Of a stretch of 39,086 nucleotides of DNA, positions 1 to 6,978 are shown in pieces. The first letter of the stretch is position 1. Each line of letters starts with the position of its first letter. Location: the NCBI GenBank assembly GCA_031278095.1, contig JAITLC010000068.1:1-39086 (forward strand), in the 5' to 3' direction. Below the pieces are notes generated by a model, which was given only the letters and a program-made list of their open reading frames with translations, ran no database searches and was not told where the DNA came from. Source of the stretch: Treponema sp. GTDB taxonomy: Bacteria; Spirochaetota; Spirochaetia; Treponematales; Breznakiellaceae. The position numbers and the translations under genes are program-made.

Positions 1-1
1 C

Positions 2-802
2 GTTTTCCCCGATTACTGCGAACTGCATTTTTCTTTTGCCCCCGAACGGGAATTAACGCTGCAAAAAAAAGAAATGCACTATAGAGGTCTACTCTCCCGG
101 GAAACGGAAATATATTTTGAATCGGCCGAATTTGCTTCCCGGGAAACGGTTAGGGAGCCTGCGATTCCCGCTACAGGCAAGAGACGCACGGGAAATTATT
201 ATTATTCCTGGAATCTGGGCGAGGCAGGCGTCGGCCTGGCATTGCCCTTGGATATGAACAGTATCAGCCTCTTTCTCAATATATTCGACATCTTCATCGA
301 GCACAAGGATTCAAGCCTGGGTCTTGAAATAAATCTTTTAAGGTATCGTTACTATCCGCAGGATAACGGGGGCAAGGAAGATTACCTGGACTGTTTCAAT
401 TTTGGCATCTATTATAACCTGATCAATAGAACCGGTTATTTTGCAGGGAAAATATCTCCGGATGAAATGAATGTCCTGGGCGGCCCCTTTGTTTCGGTAA
501 ATTACCTGAGCTTTAGGGACTGGAAGGACATAGATTATCGCAATTTTACGGTTACTGCAGGTTTTCAGTTTAAGTTCAGGAAGGAATACAAAGCCTTTAG
601 AATGCCGGTACAGATTATGGGCCTGAACACATCCTGGCATAACAATTCCGGCAAATACAAATTCTATACCGCAGCCTCCGTTGATCTTCTTGTCTTTGCC
701 TATTACTGGGCAAACGGCGATCTCTATATCAAGTATTTGAGAAAGCAGGCTGATGATTTCCGGAGGGGAATACAGAACTCCTTTTGGCGGAAGCCCGGAT
801 AA
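2..802 (+). CDS. Outer-membrane beta-barrel-like protein, 5' end cut by window edge
   Basis: I do not recognise a named family. The frame is open from base 2 through the first internal ATG (base 74) to TAA at 800-802, so the gene is cut by the left edge and base 74 is not its real start. The visible 266 residues are rich in Tyr, Phe and Asn. They alternate polar and hydrophobic residues in short segments (for example NYYYSWNLGEAGVGLALPL, then FNFGIYYNLI, then YKFYTAASVDLLVFAYYW) with charged turns between them. That pattern fits amphipathic strands of a spirochaetal outer-membrane barrel or surface protein. There is no long hydrophobic helix. A signal peptide, if present, lies outside the window. 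The function is unknown; an exported barrel is an inference from pattern only. Confidence 0.6.
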   Translation, partial: VFPDYCELHFSFAPERELTLQKKEMHYRGLLSRETEIYFESAEFASRETVREPAIPATGKRRTGNYYYSWNLGEAGVGLALPLDMNSISLFLNIFDIFIEHKDSSLGLEINLLRYRYYPQDNGGKEDYLDCFNFGIYYNLINRTGYFAGKISPDEMNVLGGPFVSVNYLSFRDWKDIDYRNFTVTAGFQFKFRKEYKAFRMPVQIMGLNTSWHNNSGKYKFYTAASVDLLVFAYYWANGDLYIKYLRKQADDFRRGIQNSFWRKPG

Positions 803-879
803 CCTGTTTCGGAAGAAGCGGACGGATCTTGAATCGCGGGCTTCTTCGCCGCCCTGCCTGAACGCCGCCGGATCGAAGG

Positions 880-915
880 CCGGGCCCTAAGGCCCGGAGC
901 CATTGATTAAATGGC
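880..915 (+). terminator. Two stacked hairpins after the first gene
   Basis: CCGGGCC (880-886) pairs with GGCCCGG (891-897) around the loop CTAA. GCCATT (899-904) pairs with AATGGC (910-915) around GATTA. There is no U-tract, so this is a stable 3' structure or weak terminator rather than a classic intrinsic one. It lies in the 342-base gap 803-1144, which otherwise holds only the palindromes listed next. Confidence 0.4.
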
Positions 916-988
916 GTTGAATGAACCATAATAAGCCCAGCATACGGCGTTTGTGTCCTGGGAGTTTGCCGGTATATTGGACTTGTTC

Positions 989-1015
989 GAGAACCAGGCC
1001 GGTTATATGGTTTTC
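989..1015. repeat. Degenerate member of the leader palindrome family
   Basis: GAGAACC (989-995) pairs with GGTTTTC (1009-1015) with one G-U pair. The surrounding bases (TTGTTCGAGAACC to GGTTTTCAGG) resemble the palindrome at 25600-25632. This is a weak member of the family. Confidence 0.3.
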
Positions 1016-1049
1016 AGGCTAAAACCTTGCAAAACTGTGTTTTTTAGAG

Positions 1050-1126
1050 GATTTGTTCAGAAACTTCGGGGTTGTCCGAAAGGGTGAGAAAACTTGTTCG
1101 GACAGCTTCCGGTTTCTGAACAAATC
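1050..1126. repeat. Long composite hairpin directly upstream of cheX
   Basis: GATTTGTTCAGAAAC (1050-1064) is a perfect 15-base inverted repeat of GTTTCTGAACAAATC (1112-1126). Nested inside, TGTCCGAA (1073-1080) pairs perfectly with TTCGGACA (1097-1104). The two stems are separated by unpaired 8- and 7-base bulges. The structure ends 8 bases before the Shine-Dalgarno region of cheX. It could be a 5' leader fold, an operator, or the remnant of a small inverted-repeat element. Confidence 0.7.
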
Positions 1127-1144
1127 TATTTTATGGAGGAAATG

Positions 1145-1606
1145 ATGCTTGACTATATAAACAGTTTTATAAAAGTCTGTACCATGGTTTTCAAAGAATT
1201 TGCCGCCTGTGACATAAAAGCAGACAAAGTCATGTTCACATCAAAAACAGAATTTCAGGAATGGGAGATAAGCGGAATCATTACAATGTCAGGCAGTGCA
1301 CACGGCTTGGCGGTAATATCAATGAAAAGCGTAACGGCGATTAAAATAACCAATTATCTGACAAGAGGACATCATAGTTTTTTAGATGATGAAGTGGTGG
1401 ATGCAATAGGAGAAATTATAAACATTATAGCAGGAAATATAAAAAAAGAGCTGGAAGATGAATATCAGTTAAAAATATCATTACCCAAGGTAATCAAGAA
1501 AAAGGCTCATTTTGTAGTATGGCCGACGGACAGAGAACGGCTGATCAGCATACCTTTTAAAATATATGACAACGAGACAATATGTCTATCAATCGGGATA
1601 GATTAG
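1145..1606 (+). CDS. cheX: CheX-type CheY-P phosphatase
   Basis: This 153-residue protein belongs to the CheC/FliY/CheX family, which dephosphorylates CheY-P in spirochaetal chemotaxis. The MLDYINSFI start and the helix carrying the catalytic ExxN pattern (E90-I-I-N93, followed by AGN) are typical. Only one ExxN copy is present, as in CheX rather than CheC. I chose ATG 1145 because GGAGG at 1135-1139 sits 5 bases upstream. ATGs at 1133 and 1142 are in frame but worse spaced, and a further in-frame TTG at 1094 lies inside the hairpin. The gene is alone: no cheA, cheW or cheY is near. Its AT-rich codons (many AAA, ATA, AAT) contrast with both neighbours, which suggests a different origin or relaxed codon selection. 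Confidence 0.88.
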   Translation: MLDYINSFIKVCTMVFKEFAACDIKADKVMFTSKTEFQEWEISGIITMSGSAHGLAVISMKSVTAIKITNYLTRGHHSFLDDEVVDAIGEIINIIAGNIKKELEDEYQLKISLPKVIKKKAHFVVWPTDRERLISIPFKIYDNETICLSIGID

Positions 1607-1626
1607 GGAAACGCCGATTAAATAGA

Positions 1627-1660
1627 GTCTGTCTATAATGTGCCTACATTATGGACAGAC
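1627..1660. terminator. Hairpin between convergent cheX and radical SAM genes
   Basis: GTCTGTC-T-ATAATGT (1627-1641) pairs with ACATTAT-G-GACAGAC (1646-1660) around the 4-base loop GCCT, with one T/G position that can wobble on the + transcript. It overlaps the last codons and stop of the reverse gene. There is no U-tract on either side, so bidirectional termination is only an inference. Confidence 0.45.
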
Positions 1661-3231
1661 AGAGATTGGAAAAAATTCAGCGGTTTCCCGGCGTATCCCG
1701 CAGGCGCGGAAGAAAGGACGGAACAGAAATCTTCCAGCGCCTTACGCAGGTCTTTCCGGTCTATGCCCCAGTTCCGGCCAAAACGGGCAAGGAGAAAATG
1801 GCTGAGTTCCATGAAAGGGTAAAAGACCGGCTTGCCCGGGGGGAAGAGAAGCGGCGCAAGATCGGGAAAGAGGTTGCGATTTACGATACGTTCCCAAAAG
1901 CGGGCAAAGTTTTTGATGGCGTCAAGTTCCGTTTCCGGAAGGGCCGCGGTGGAAACGGCTTCGTAAGGCGCTTCCGCCTGAAAATGTATGCCATATGGAT
2001 ATGTCCCTCCCGAGGGGGACTTTCGCTCACTTTCGTTCGCTTGGCGGAATGTTCCGGGCCGCGAGCGTAAGGAAGTTGGTTGTACGGCGCCGCCTTCGGC
2101 GGCTTGTGCATCAACGCGGGCCAGGGAGGAGCCGGGAAGCAGCTTCAATATGCCGGGCTGAATTTCAAAGCCTGCAGCAGGCAGGGAGCCGGCAGTCAGA
2201 GCTAGCCAGAGCCGGTCAAATCCTGCCGCAAAAGAGGAAAAATCTTCCCCCGGCAGTGCGGCAATGAGGTCTGCGTGGATAAGCGCTCCGGTTTTTTCCC
2301 GAAGCATGCGGAGGCATGCAGGCCCTTCTTCCGTATTCCCGGCCCGGTTAATAATTGCCGCAGTATTACTGTTGAGTGTCTGAATGCCTATCTCAAGACG
2401 CAGCTTCCCCGGCGGGAAACGGCTCATCGCTTCCACAAGTTCCCGCGGGAAAAGAGAAGGCGTCATCTCAAAATGAATCTCCGAAAATTCATCCGTGTGC
2501 TTAAGAAAAAACTCAATGATGCTGATGGCCCTCGCAATATTGACATTAAAACTGCGATCCAGAAATTTGAATGTCTTTACGCCCCGGTGGAGCAGGCTTT
2601 CCATATTTGCAAGAAAGGGCTTCAGGGGGAATTCCCGGACTTTGCCCCGGCTTTCTGCAGGGCTTAAGCAAAACCTGCAGCCGAAGGGACAGCCCCGGCT
2701 GGATTCCACATAGCAGAGCTTGTGTTTAAGATCCTCATCCGTATAGAGCCGGTACGCAGGATCGAAGAGGGACGAAGTTATATCGACCGGTTCCGCATGG
2801 ATAAATTTTTCCGCAGGTTTCTTGCCGGCAAGGATAGTGCCGCATAACAGAGGGAAGGCCTGTTCTCCTTCACCCTGAATCACGTAGTCGGCATGGCGGA
2901 AGATTTCCGCCTTTTCAGGCAGAAAAGAGACTTCAGGCCCGCCCAGAACAACAAGGGGGGTGGAAGAGTCCGGCCTTGCGCCGGATGCCGCTTCCAGAAC
3001 CTTGAGCAATTCCAGTGTCGCCCGGTGGTTCCATATTGAGACCGAGAGGCCGAGAATCCGGGGTCTTGCCGCAAGAATGGCCTCAAGCTGCTGCTCCAGG
3101 GGCTGGCGGAGGGCGAATTCCAGTATCTCACAGCGTTCTTCCAGTTCCCCCAGGTTTGCCTTGAGAAGACGAAGGGCCAGGCTGGGATGTATCCATTTGG
3201 CGTTGATTGAGGCAAGAACAATGGCATACAT
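1633..3231 (-). CDS. B12-binding-type radical SAM protein (DUF4080-like)
   Basis: The 532-residue protein begins with a Rossmann-like cobalamin-binding-type domain (about 1-140; ILGLSVSIWN and VVLGGPEVSF). A radical SAM barrel follows with the 4Fe-4S motif CPFGCRFC (C181, C185, C188). The C-terminal region resembles DUF4080. Family members use SAM cleavage to start radical chemistry; the substrate is unknown. The N-terminal domain lacks DxHxxG, so real cobalamin binding is uncertain. Residues about 375-409 are low in hydrophobics and are encoded by a palindromic repeat found elsewhere in this window (separate entry), inserted in frame between the two main domains. The ATG at 3231 has no Shine-Dalgarno sequence. 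The gene faces cheX tail to tail and is divergent from the uraA-like gene. Confidence 0.85.
   Translation of the reverse strand: MYAIVLASINAKWIHPSLALRLLKANLGELEERCEILEFALRQPLEQQLEAILAARPRILGLSVSIWNHRATLELLKVLEAASGARPDSSTPLVVLGGPEVSFLPEKAEIFRHADYVIQGEGEQAFPLLCGTILAGKKPAEKFIHAEPVDITSSLFDPAYRLYTDEDLKHKLCYVESSRGCPFGCRFCLSPAESRGKVREFPLKPFLANMESLLHRGVKTFKFLDRSFNVNIARAISIIEFFLKHTDEFSEIHFEMTPSLFPRELVEAMSRFPPGKLRLEIGIQTLNSNTAAIINRAGNTEEGPACLRMLREKTGALIHADLIAALPGEDFSSFAAGFDRLWLALTAGSLPAAGFEIQPGILKLLPGSSLARVDAQAAEGGAVQPTSLRSRPGTFRQANESERKSPSGGTYPYGIHFQAEAPYEAVSTAALPETELDAIKNFARFWERIVNRNLFPDLAPLLFPPGKPVFYPFMELSHFLLARFGRNWGIDRKDLRKALEDFCSVLSSAPAGYAGKPLNFFQSLSVHNVGTL
2004..2110 (-). repeat. In-frame palindromic coding repeat, full copy (R1)
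   Basis: Read on the reverse strand, this stretch joins two halves. The left half (2061-2109) matches 36867-36916 over about 50 bases with one indel, including exact blocks GCACAAGCCGCC and TTCCTTACGCTCGC. The right half (about 2004-2057) matches 34657-34713, including the exact 16-mer GCGAACGAAAGTGAGC. It contains the hairpins GCCGCC-GAA-GGCGGC and CCCTC-GG-GAGGG. It encodes QAAEGGAVQ in its left half and ANESERKSPSGG in its right half, within the radical SAM protein, in the same codon phase as the other two copies. Confidence 0.85.
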
Positions 3232-3241
3232 AATTCAATAC

Positions 3242-3330
3242 TATCCATAATGTTCAAACTGGTATATAATAAAATGGTTCCTCCGGAATCCTTCGCCGAA
3301 CTGCACAAAGTGAAGGTTCCTTTCCGGAAT
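3242..3330 (+). promoter_or_regulatory. Promoter and repeat-containing leader of the uraA-like gene
   Basis: A TATAAT -10 box lies at 3265-3270 with only a weak -35 upstream. The leader holds a direct repeat, GGTTCCTCCGGAAT (3276-3289) and GGTTCCTTTCCGGAAT (3315-3330), and CCTTC (3290-3294) can pair with GAAGG (3312-3316). No known riboswitch consensus was recognised. Confidence 0.45.
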
Positions 3331-3363
3331 AAAAATCAGTTTTTTCAATAAAGAGGAGTTTTT

Positions 3364-4665
3364 ATGACTCAAATCATGCACTGGGGGCCCCGGGAAAGAC
3401 CTAATCTGGGCCACTGGATACCCTTAAGTGTCCAGCATGTCTTTGCCATGTTTGGCGCTACCATTCTGGTACCCATTCTGACGGGCCTTGATCCTGCGGC
3501 GGCTCTGTTTACCGCAGGCACAGGCACCCTGATCTACATCCTCTGTACCGGCGCAAAGGTACCCGCTTTCCTGGGTTCCTCCTTTGCCTTTATCCCGCCT
3601 CTCATCGCTATTACCACAAGCCACGGTCTCCCCTACGCTCTGGGCGGAGCTGTGGCAGCCGGTATCTTCTATGTAATTGTGGGATTCATCATCCGTTTTG
3701 CCGGGACAGGCTGGCTGGACAAGGCTCTGCCCCCGGTGGTAATCGGCAGCGTGATTGTGGTGATCGGTCTTAATCTGGCTCCTACCGCCATGAGTATGGC
3801 CATGAACGACAGCACGGGCAGCTACAGCCTCGTGTGCCTCTCCATTGCCACGGTAACCCTCGGTATAACTGTGGCGGCCAATATCTTCCTCAAAGGTTTT
3901 TTCAGTACGATTCCGATCCTTATCGGTCTTGTGGCAGGTTATCTCTTCACTCTGATCATGGGACTCTTTTTCCCCGCATATGCAATCATTGATTTTCAGG
4001 TGGTAAAAGACGCCGCCTGGTTCGGGCTGCCCAGGTTCGGTATTCCCAGCTTTGCCTTTGTCCCCTGTCTTACCTTCATAATCGTTTCCCTGGCTACAAT
4101 CTGCGAACACCTGGGTGATACTCTGGTAACAAGCAAGGTAGTCGGGCAGGACTTCTATAAAGACCCCGGCCTTCACCGCACCCTGGCCGGCGACGGCATT
4201 GCAACCGCCTGGGCCGCATTCTGGGGAGGGCCGCCCAACACCACATACGGCGAGAACATCGGCGTCATGGCCATCACCAGGGTATACTCGGTATGGGTTA
4301 TCGGCGGGGCGGCGGTAATCGCAGTAATACTGTCAGTTTTCCGCAAGTTTGGCGCGCTCATCCAGACCATTCCCACACCGGTGCTGGGAGGCATCTCCAT
4401 GCTCCTCTTCGGGATAATCGCCTCAAGCGGCCTGCGTACCATCGTTGAAAGCGGAGTTGATTACAAGGACAAACGGAATCTGACCATCTCCAGCGTGATC
4501 TTCGTCATCGGTATCGGCGGCGGACGGCTTGCCTTTGCGGTAACGGAAGGGGTGGAGTTCCAGCTTGCCGGCGTGGCCCTTGCTACGGTGGTAGGGATCA
4601 TCCTCAACCTTATCTTCCCCGCAAGCCGGGGAACGATCGCTGAAAAAACAGAAGAAGGGAAATAG
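3364..4665 (+). CDS. uraA: Uracil/xanthine permease, NCS2 family (UraA-like)
   Basis: The 433-residue inner-membrane protein is a proton-coupled nucleobase importer of the nucleobase-ascorbate transporter family. The N-terminus ([19 protein letters not shown]) closely resembles UraA. The substrate-site segment [13 protein letters not shown] carries the conserved Glu of the family, and the second segment, [20 protein letters not shown], is followed by [11 protein letters not shown] as in uracil permeases. About 14 membrane segments are expected and length is normal. AGAGGAG lies 7 bases before ATG 3364. The gene stands alone, with its own -10 box and a repeat-containing leader. It ends 3 bases from the convergent MATE gene, with no separate terminator. 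Uracil is favoured over xanthine by the UraA resemblance, but this is not proven. Confidence 0.9.
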   Translation: MTQIMHWGPRERPNLGHWIPLSVQHVFAMFGATILVPILTGLDPAAALFTAGTGTLIYILCTGAKVPAFLGSSFAFIPPLIAITTSHGLPYALGGAVAAGIFYVIVGFIIRFAGTGWLDKALPPVVIGSVIVVIGLNLAPTAMSMAMNDSTGSYSLVCLSIATVTLGITVAANIFLKGFFSTIPILIGLVAGYLFTLIMGLFFPAYAIIDFQVVKDAAWFGLPRFGIPSFAFVPCLTFIIVSLATICEHLGDTLVTSKVVGQDFYKDPGLHRTLAGDGIATAWAAFWGGPPNTTYGENIGVMAITRVYSVWVIGGAAVIAVILSVFRKFGALIQTIPTPVLGGISMLLFGIIASSGLRTIVESGVDYKDKRNLTISSVIFVIGIGGGRLAFAVTEGVEFQLAGVALATVVGIILNLIFPASRGTIAEKTEEGK

Positions 4666-4668
4666 CGT

Positions 4669-6060
4669 TCAGGCCGCATCCCGTGTCAGTTTCTTCATCC
4701 AGTTCCAGCGGTTGAGCTTTACTACCGCCACCCAGCACTTGAGGATCTGATCGGATTTAAGGCAGGCAAAGGTAACCACCGGCGGAAAGTGAAACACAAA
4801 GGCTGAAAGCAGTGCCGAAGGAATCACGATGAGCCACACATGGATGAGATCGTTGATCAGCACAAAGCTGGTGGCGCCTCCTGCCCGGACAATGCCGGTG
4901 AGTACCGACATCTGGTAGGAGGTGCCGACGATGGTTACCGAAAAGACGATGAGGAACTGCAGCGCATAGCGGTGAGCCTCCCCGGAGATATTCGGGAAGC
5001 CTGAGGCTAAAATTGCCGAACGGGCAAAGAAGATCGCAATGCCTGTAACAAGGCCGAAGCAGATAAAGATCACCTGCAGTGTTCCTGCGTATTCCTTCAC
5101 CTTTGAAACATCTCCGCTGCCTACGGTCCTGCCGATGATCACTCCCGAGGCGCCTGCAATGGCATAGACCACCACCCCGAAAAGCTGATGAAGATTGGCT
5201 GCAATGGTGTTGGCCGCCAGGATCTCAGAGCCGAGCCTGCCGAGGATCGCTACCTGTGTTGCGCCGGCAATGCCCCAGAAGATGTCGCCCAGAATTACCG
5301 GGAAGCCGTAGCGAAAGAAATCTCTGACAATGCCGGGGGTTTTGAGCCTCAGATCCACAAAACGGAAAACAAGGTTTTTGTCCACAAAACGAAAGTAAAC
5401 AAGGCTCACCAGCATTTCCACCATGCGGGCGATAAGGGTGGCAATGGCGGCCCCCCGGACTCCCAGGGCAGGAAAACCCAGACGTCCGAATATCAACACC
5501 CAGTTCAAAAAAACATTGAGGCAGAAGCCGATAAAGGAACTAATAAAGCCGATGCGGGTGTTCTGCACACAGCGCAGGGCCGCCAGAAATACCTGGTTCA
5601 ACACAAAGAAAATATAGGTAAAGCAGACAATGCCGATGTACTTCATCCCTTCGGCAATTACTGCTTCGTCACGGCTAAAGAGGCCCAGAATCTGCCGGGG
5701 CAGGAGAATCACCGCAATGGTAAAGAAGATCCCCACGTAAAACCCCAGTTTCATCGCTATGGAAACCACTACTCTGGCGTTCCGGGTATCCCCCTTGCCC
5801 AGATACTGGGCAGCCAGCACCACCATGGCCGACCCGAGACCTGCGCTGAGCATCTGAAGGAGCCAGTGCACCTGGTTGGAAATGAAAACCCCGGAGAGCG
5901 AAAGATCCCCCAGGGAACCCACCATAAAGTTATCTGCAAGGGCAACCCCAAAGGTGATAAGATTCTGCAAAGCCATAGGCAGGGCGAGTTTTATCAAGGT
6001 TGCATAAAACGATTTTTCTTTGACCAAAGATTTTATCCTGAAAAAATGAGACTGTTCCAA
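4669..6060 (-). CDS. MATE family multidrug/cation antiporter
   Basis: The 463-residue protein has the duplicated six-helix halves of MATE exporters (first half from about 18 to 225, second from about 235 to 450). It has the typical opening LIKLALPMALQNLI, the segment NFMVGSLGDLSLSGVFISNQ, and the second-half repeat ANTIAANLHQL. It probably exports drugs or metabolites using a Na+ or H+ gradient; substrates cannot be read from sequence. There is no ATG near the N-terminus. Candidate starts are TTG at 6060, or TTG at 6027, which has AGGA about 8 bases upstream and would give a more usual N-terminus. A leader palindrome (6051-6083) overlaps the first candidate start. The tail RWNWMKKLTRD is typical of related spirochaetal and clostridial MATE proteins. 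Confidence 0.88.
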   Translation of the reverse strand: MEQSHFFRIKSLVKEKSFYATLIKLALPMALQNLITFGVALADNFMVGSLGDLSLSGVFISNQVHWLLQMLSAGLGSAMVVLAAQYLGKGDTRNARVVVSIAMKLGFYVGIFFTIAVILLPRQILGLFSRDEAVIAEGMKYIGIVCFTYIFFVLNQVFLAALRCVQNTRIGFISSFIGFCLNVFLNWVLIFGRLGFPALGVRGAAIATLIARMVEMLVSLVYFRFVDKNLVFRFVDLRLKTPGIVRDFFRYGFPVILGDIFWGIAGATQVAILGRLGSEILAANTIAANLHQLFGVVVYAIAGASGVIIGRTVGSGDVSKVKEYAGTLQVIFICFGLVTGIAIFFARSAILASGFPNISGEAHRYALQFLIVFSVTIVGTSYQMSVLTGIVRAGGATSFVLINDLIHVWLIVIPSALLSAFVFHFPPVVTFACLKSDQILKCWVAVVKLNRWNWMKKLTRDAA

Positions 6061-6083
6061 AATATCAAATTTTGAAATAGCAG
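6051..6083. repeat. Leader palindrome overlapping the MATE start
   Basis: CTGTTCCAAAAT then ATCAA then ATTTTGAAATAG forms an imperfect hairpin in the 5' region of the reverse MATE gene. The core is CAAAAT/ATTTTG. It belongs to the TGTTCC-type family described in the findings. Confidence 0.5.
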
Positions 6084-6126
6084 CCTTAGATTTAATGTGG
6101 AAATCGGGCTTTAGACCAATTTCCCA

Positions 6127-6160
6127 TGTTCCGAAAAAGCCTGAGTTTTGGAATAAGCTC
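6127..6160. repeat. Leader palindrome between divergent MATE and aat genes
   Basis: TGTTCCGAAAAAGCCTGAG is followed by TTTTGGAATAAGCT; the arms TTCCgAAAA and TTTTGGAA pair with one bulged base. This is the same family as the palindromes at 9827 and 16912. Confidence 0.5.
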
Positions 6161-6230
6161 GATTGTAGTAACTTTTTTTGAAAGGCGCTAGTCCGGATAA
6201 TATGGGGTATTAAATCCGGCCTCGGAATAA

Positions 6231-6239
6231 TGCTATACT
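6231..6239 (+). promoter_or_regulatory. Extended -10 promoter of aat (TGCTATACT)
   Basis: TG-C-TATACT ends 9 bases before ATG 6249. No ribosome binding site lies between, and a start about 7 bases after the box would give an almost leaderless mRNA. There is no convincing -35, which is usual for extended -10 promoters. Confidence 0.5.
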
Positions 6240-6248
6240 GCCAAAATA

Positions 6249-6947
6249 ATGCCGTATCCTCTCCGCTATACCCTTTCAGGCCATATTTTTATCGGTCCTG
6301 AGGATGACTGTGATTCCGTGGTAGACGCCATGCTGGCAACGGAATATGACGAAGAGTTCTGTATTTCACTTGAAACAGATCCCCGGTTTATCGCCCGCCT
6401 GATGGATGCGGGTTTCCTCGTTATGTCAATGAAAATGGAGGACGGCGAGTGTATTCTCCTTCCCAAACTTCATCTGGTTCGCTCCGCTCTGTTCTTTGAG
6501 AGGCTTCATGTTAAAAAATCCATACGCCGTTTTTTGCCCCGTTATGAACTGCGGCCGGACGCCGGCTTTGAAACGATTCTTGACCGCTGTGTCGAAGTCC
6601 ACGGAGACGGCTGGCTCACCCCGCCGCTCGTAGAGGCAATAAAACAGCTCCGCTCCCTGCAGGATCCTCAAGCCCGCCCCTTTTCCTTTGCCCTGTACCG
6701 GGACGGCAGGCTTGCCGCCGGAGAGTTCGGCATAGTTTCGGGCAGGATCTATACCAGCTACTCAGGCTACTATGACGAAGACAATGCGGGAACCGTACAG
6801 CTTGTTCTGGCAAGCCGCTGGCTTGAGGATTCCGGTTTCAGCTTCTTTGATTTGGGAATGCCCCTGCCCTATAAATACGATCTGGGGGCGGTGGACATTT
6901 ACCCCGCAGAATTCGTGGAACTCTTCCGCAGCGGACGGAATCATTGA
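6249..6947 (+). CDS. aat: Leucyl/phenylalanyl-tRNA-protein transferase-like protein
   Basis: The 232-residue protein matches the L/F-transferase fold. This cytoplasmic enzyme adds Leu or Phe from tRNA to N-terminal Arg/Lys and so creates N-degrons for ClpS/ClpAP. Recognisable parts are LHVKKSIRRFLPRYELRPD (about 86-104), the central FETILDRCVEVHGDGWLTP, the GNAT-like strand pair FALYRDGRLAAGEFGIV, and the closing LGAVDIYPAEF, which corresponds to the family's SLGA..I.R.EF. The usual GESMF segment is replaced by YTSYSGYY, and the early W/P-rich motif is missing, so it is divergent but of normal length. It has a TGCTATACT promoter and no ribosome binding site. glgX follows 31 bases later, probably in the same transcript. 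Confidence 0.72.
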   Translation: MPYPLRYTLSGHIFIGPEDDCDSVVDAMLATEYDEEFCISLETDPRFIARLMDAGFLVMSMKMEDGECILLPKLHLVRSALFFERLHVKKSIRRFLPRYELRPDAGFETILDRCVEVHGDGWLTPPLVEAIKQLRSLQDPQARPFSFALYRDGRLAAGEFGIVSGRIYTSYSGYYDEDNAGTVQLVLASRWLEDSGFSFFDLGMPLPYKYDLGAVDIYPAEFVELFRSGRNH

Positions 6948-6978
6948 ATTTCCTGGAAATGCCATATATGATTCTATA

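Noticed and set aside
1607..1623. GGAAACGCCGATTAAAT resembles the terminator arm at 27352-27368 (16 of 17 bases)
   Set aside because: A single 16/17 match between two places is expected by chance several times in a window of this size.
3276..3330. Riboswitch in the uraA-like leader
   Set aside because: No known purine, PreQ1 or pyrimidine-attenuator consensus was recognisable; kept only as direct repeats.
6772..6978. Longer N-terminus for glgX (69 more residues)
   Set aside because: It overlaps aat in another frame and the residues do not resemble a GH13 N-terminus; the ATG at 6979 fits the family.
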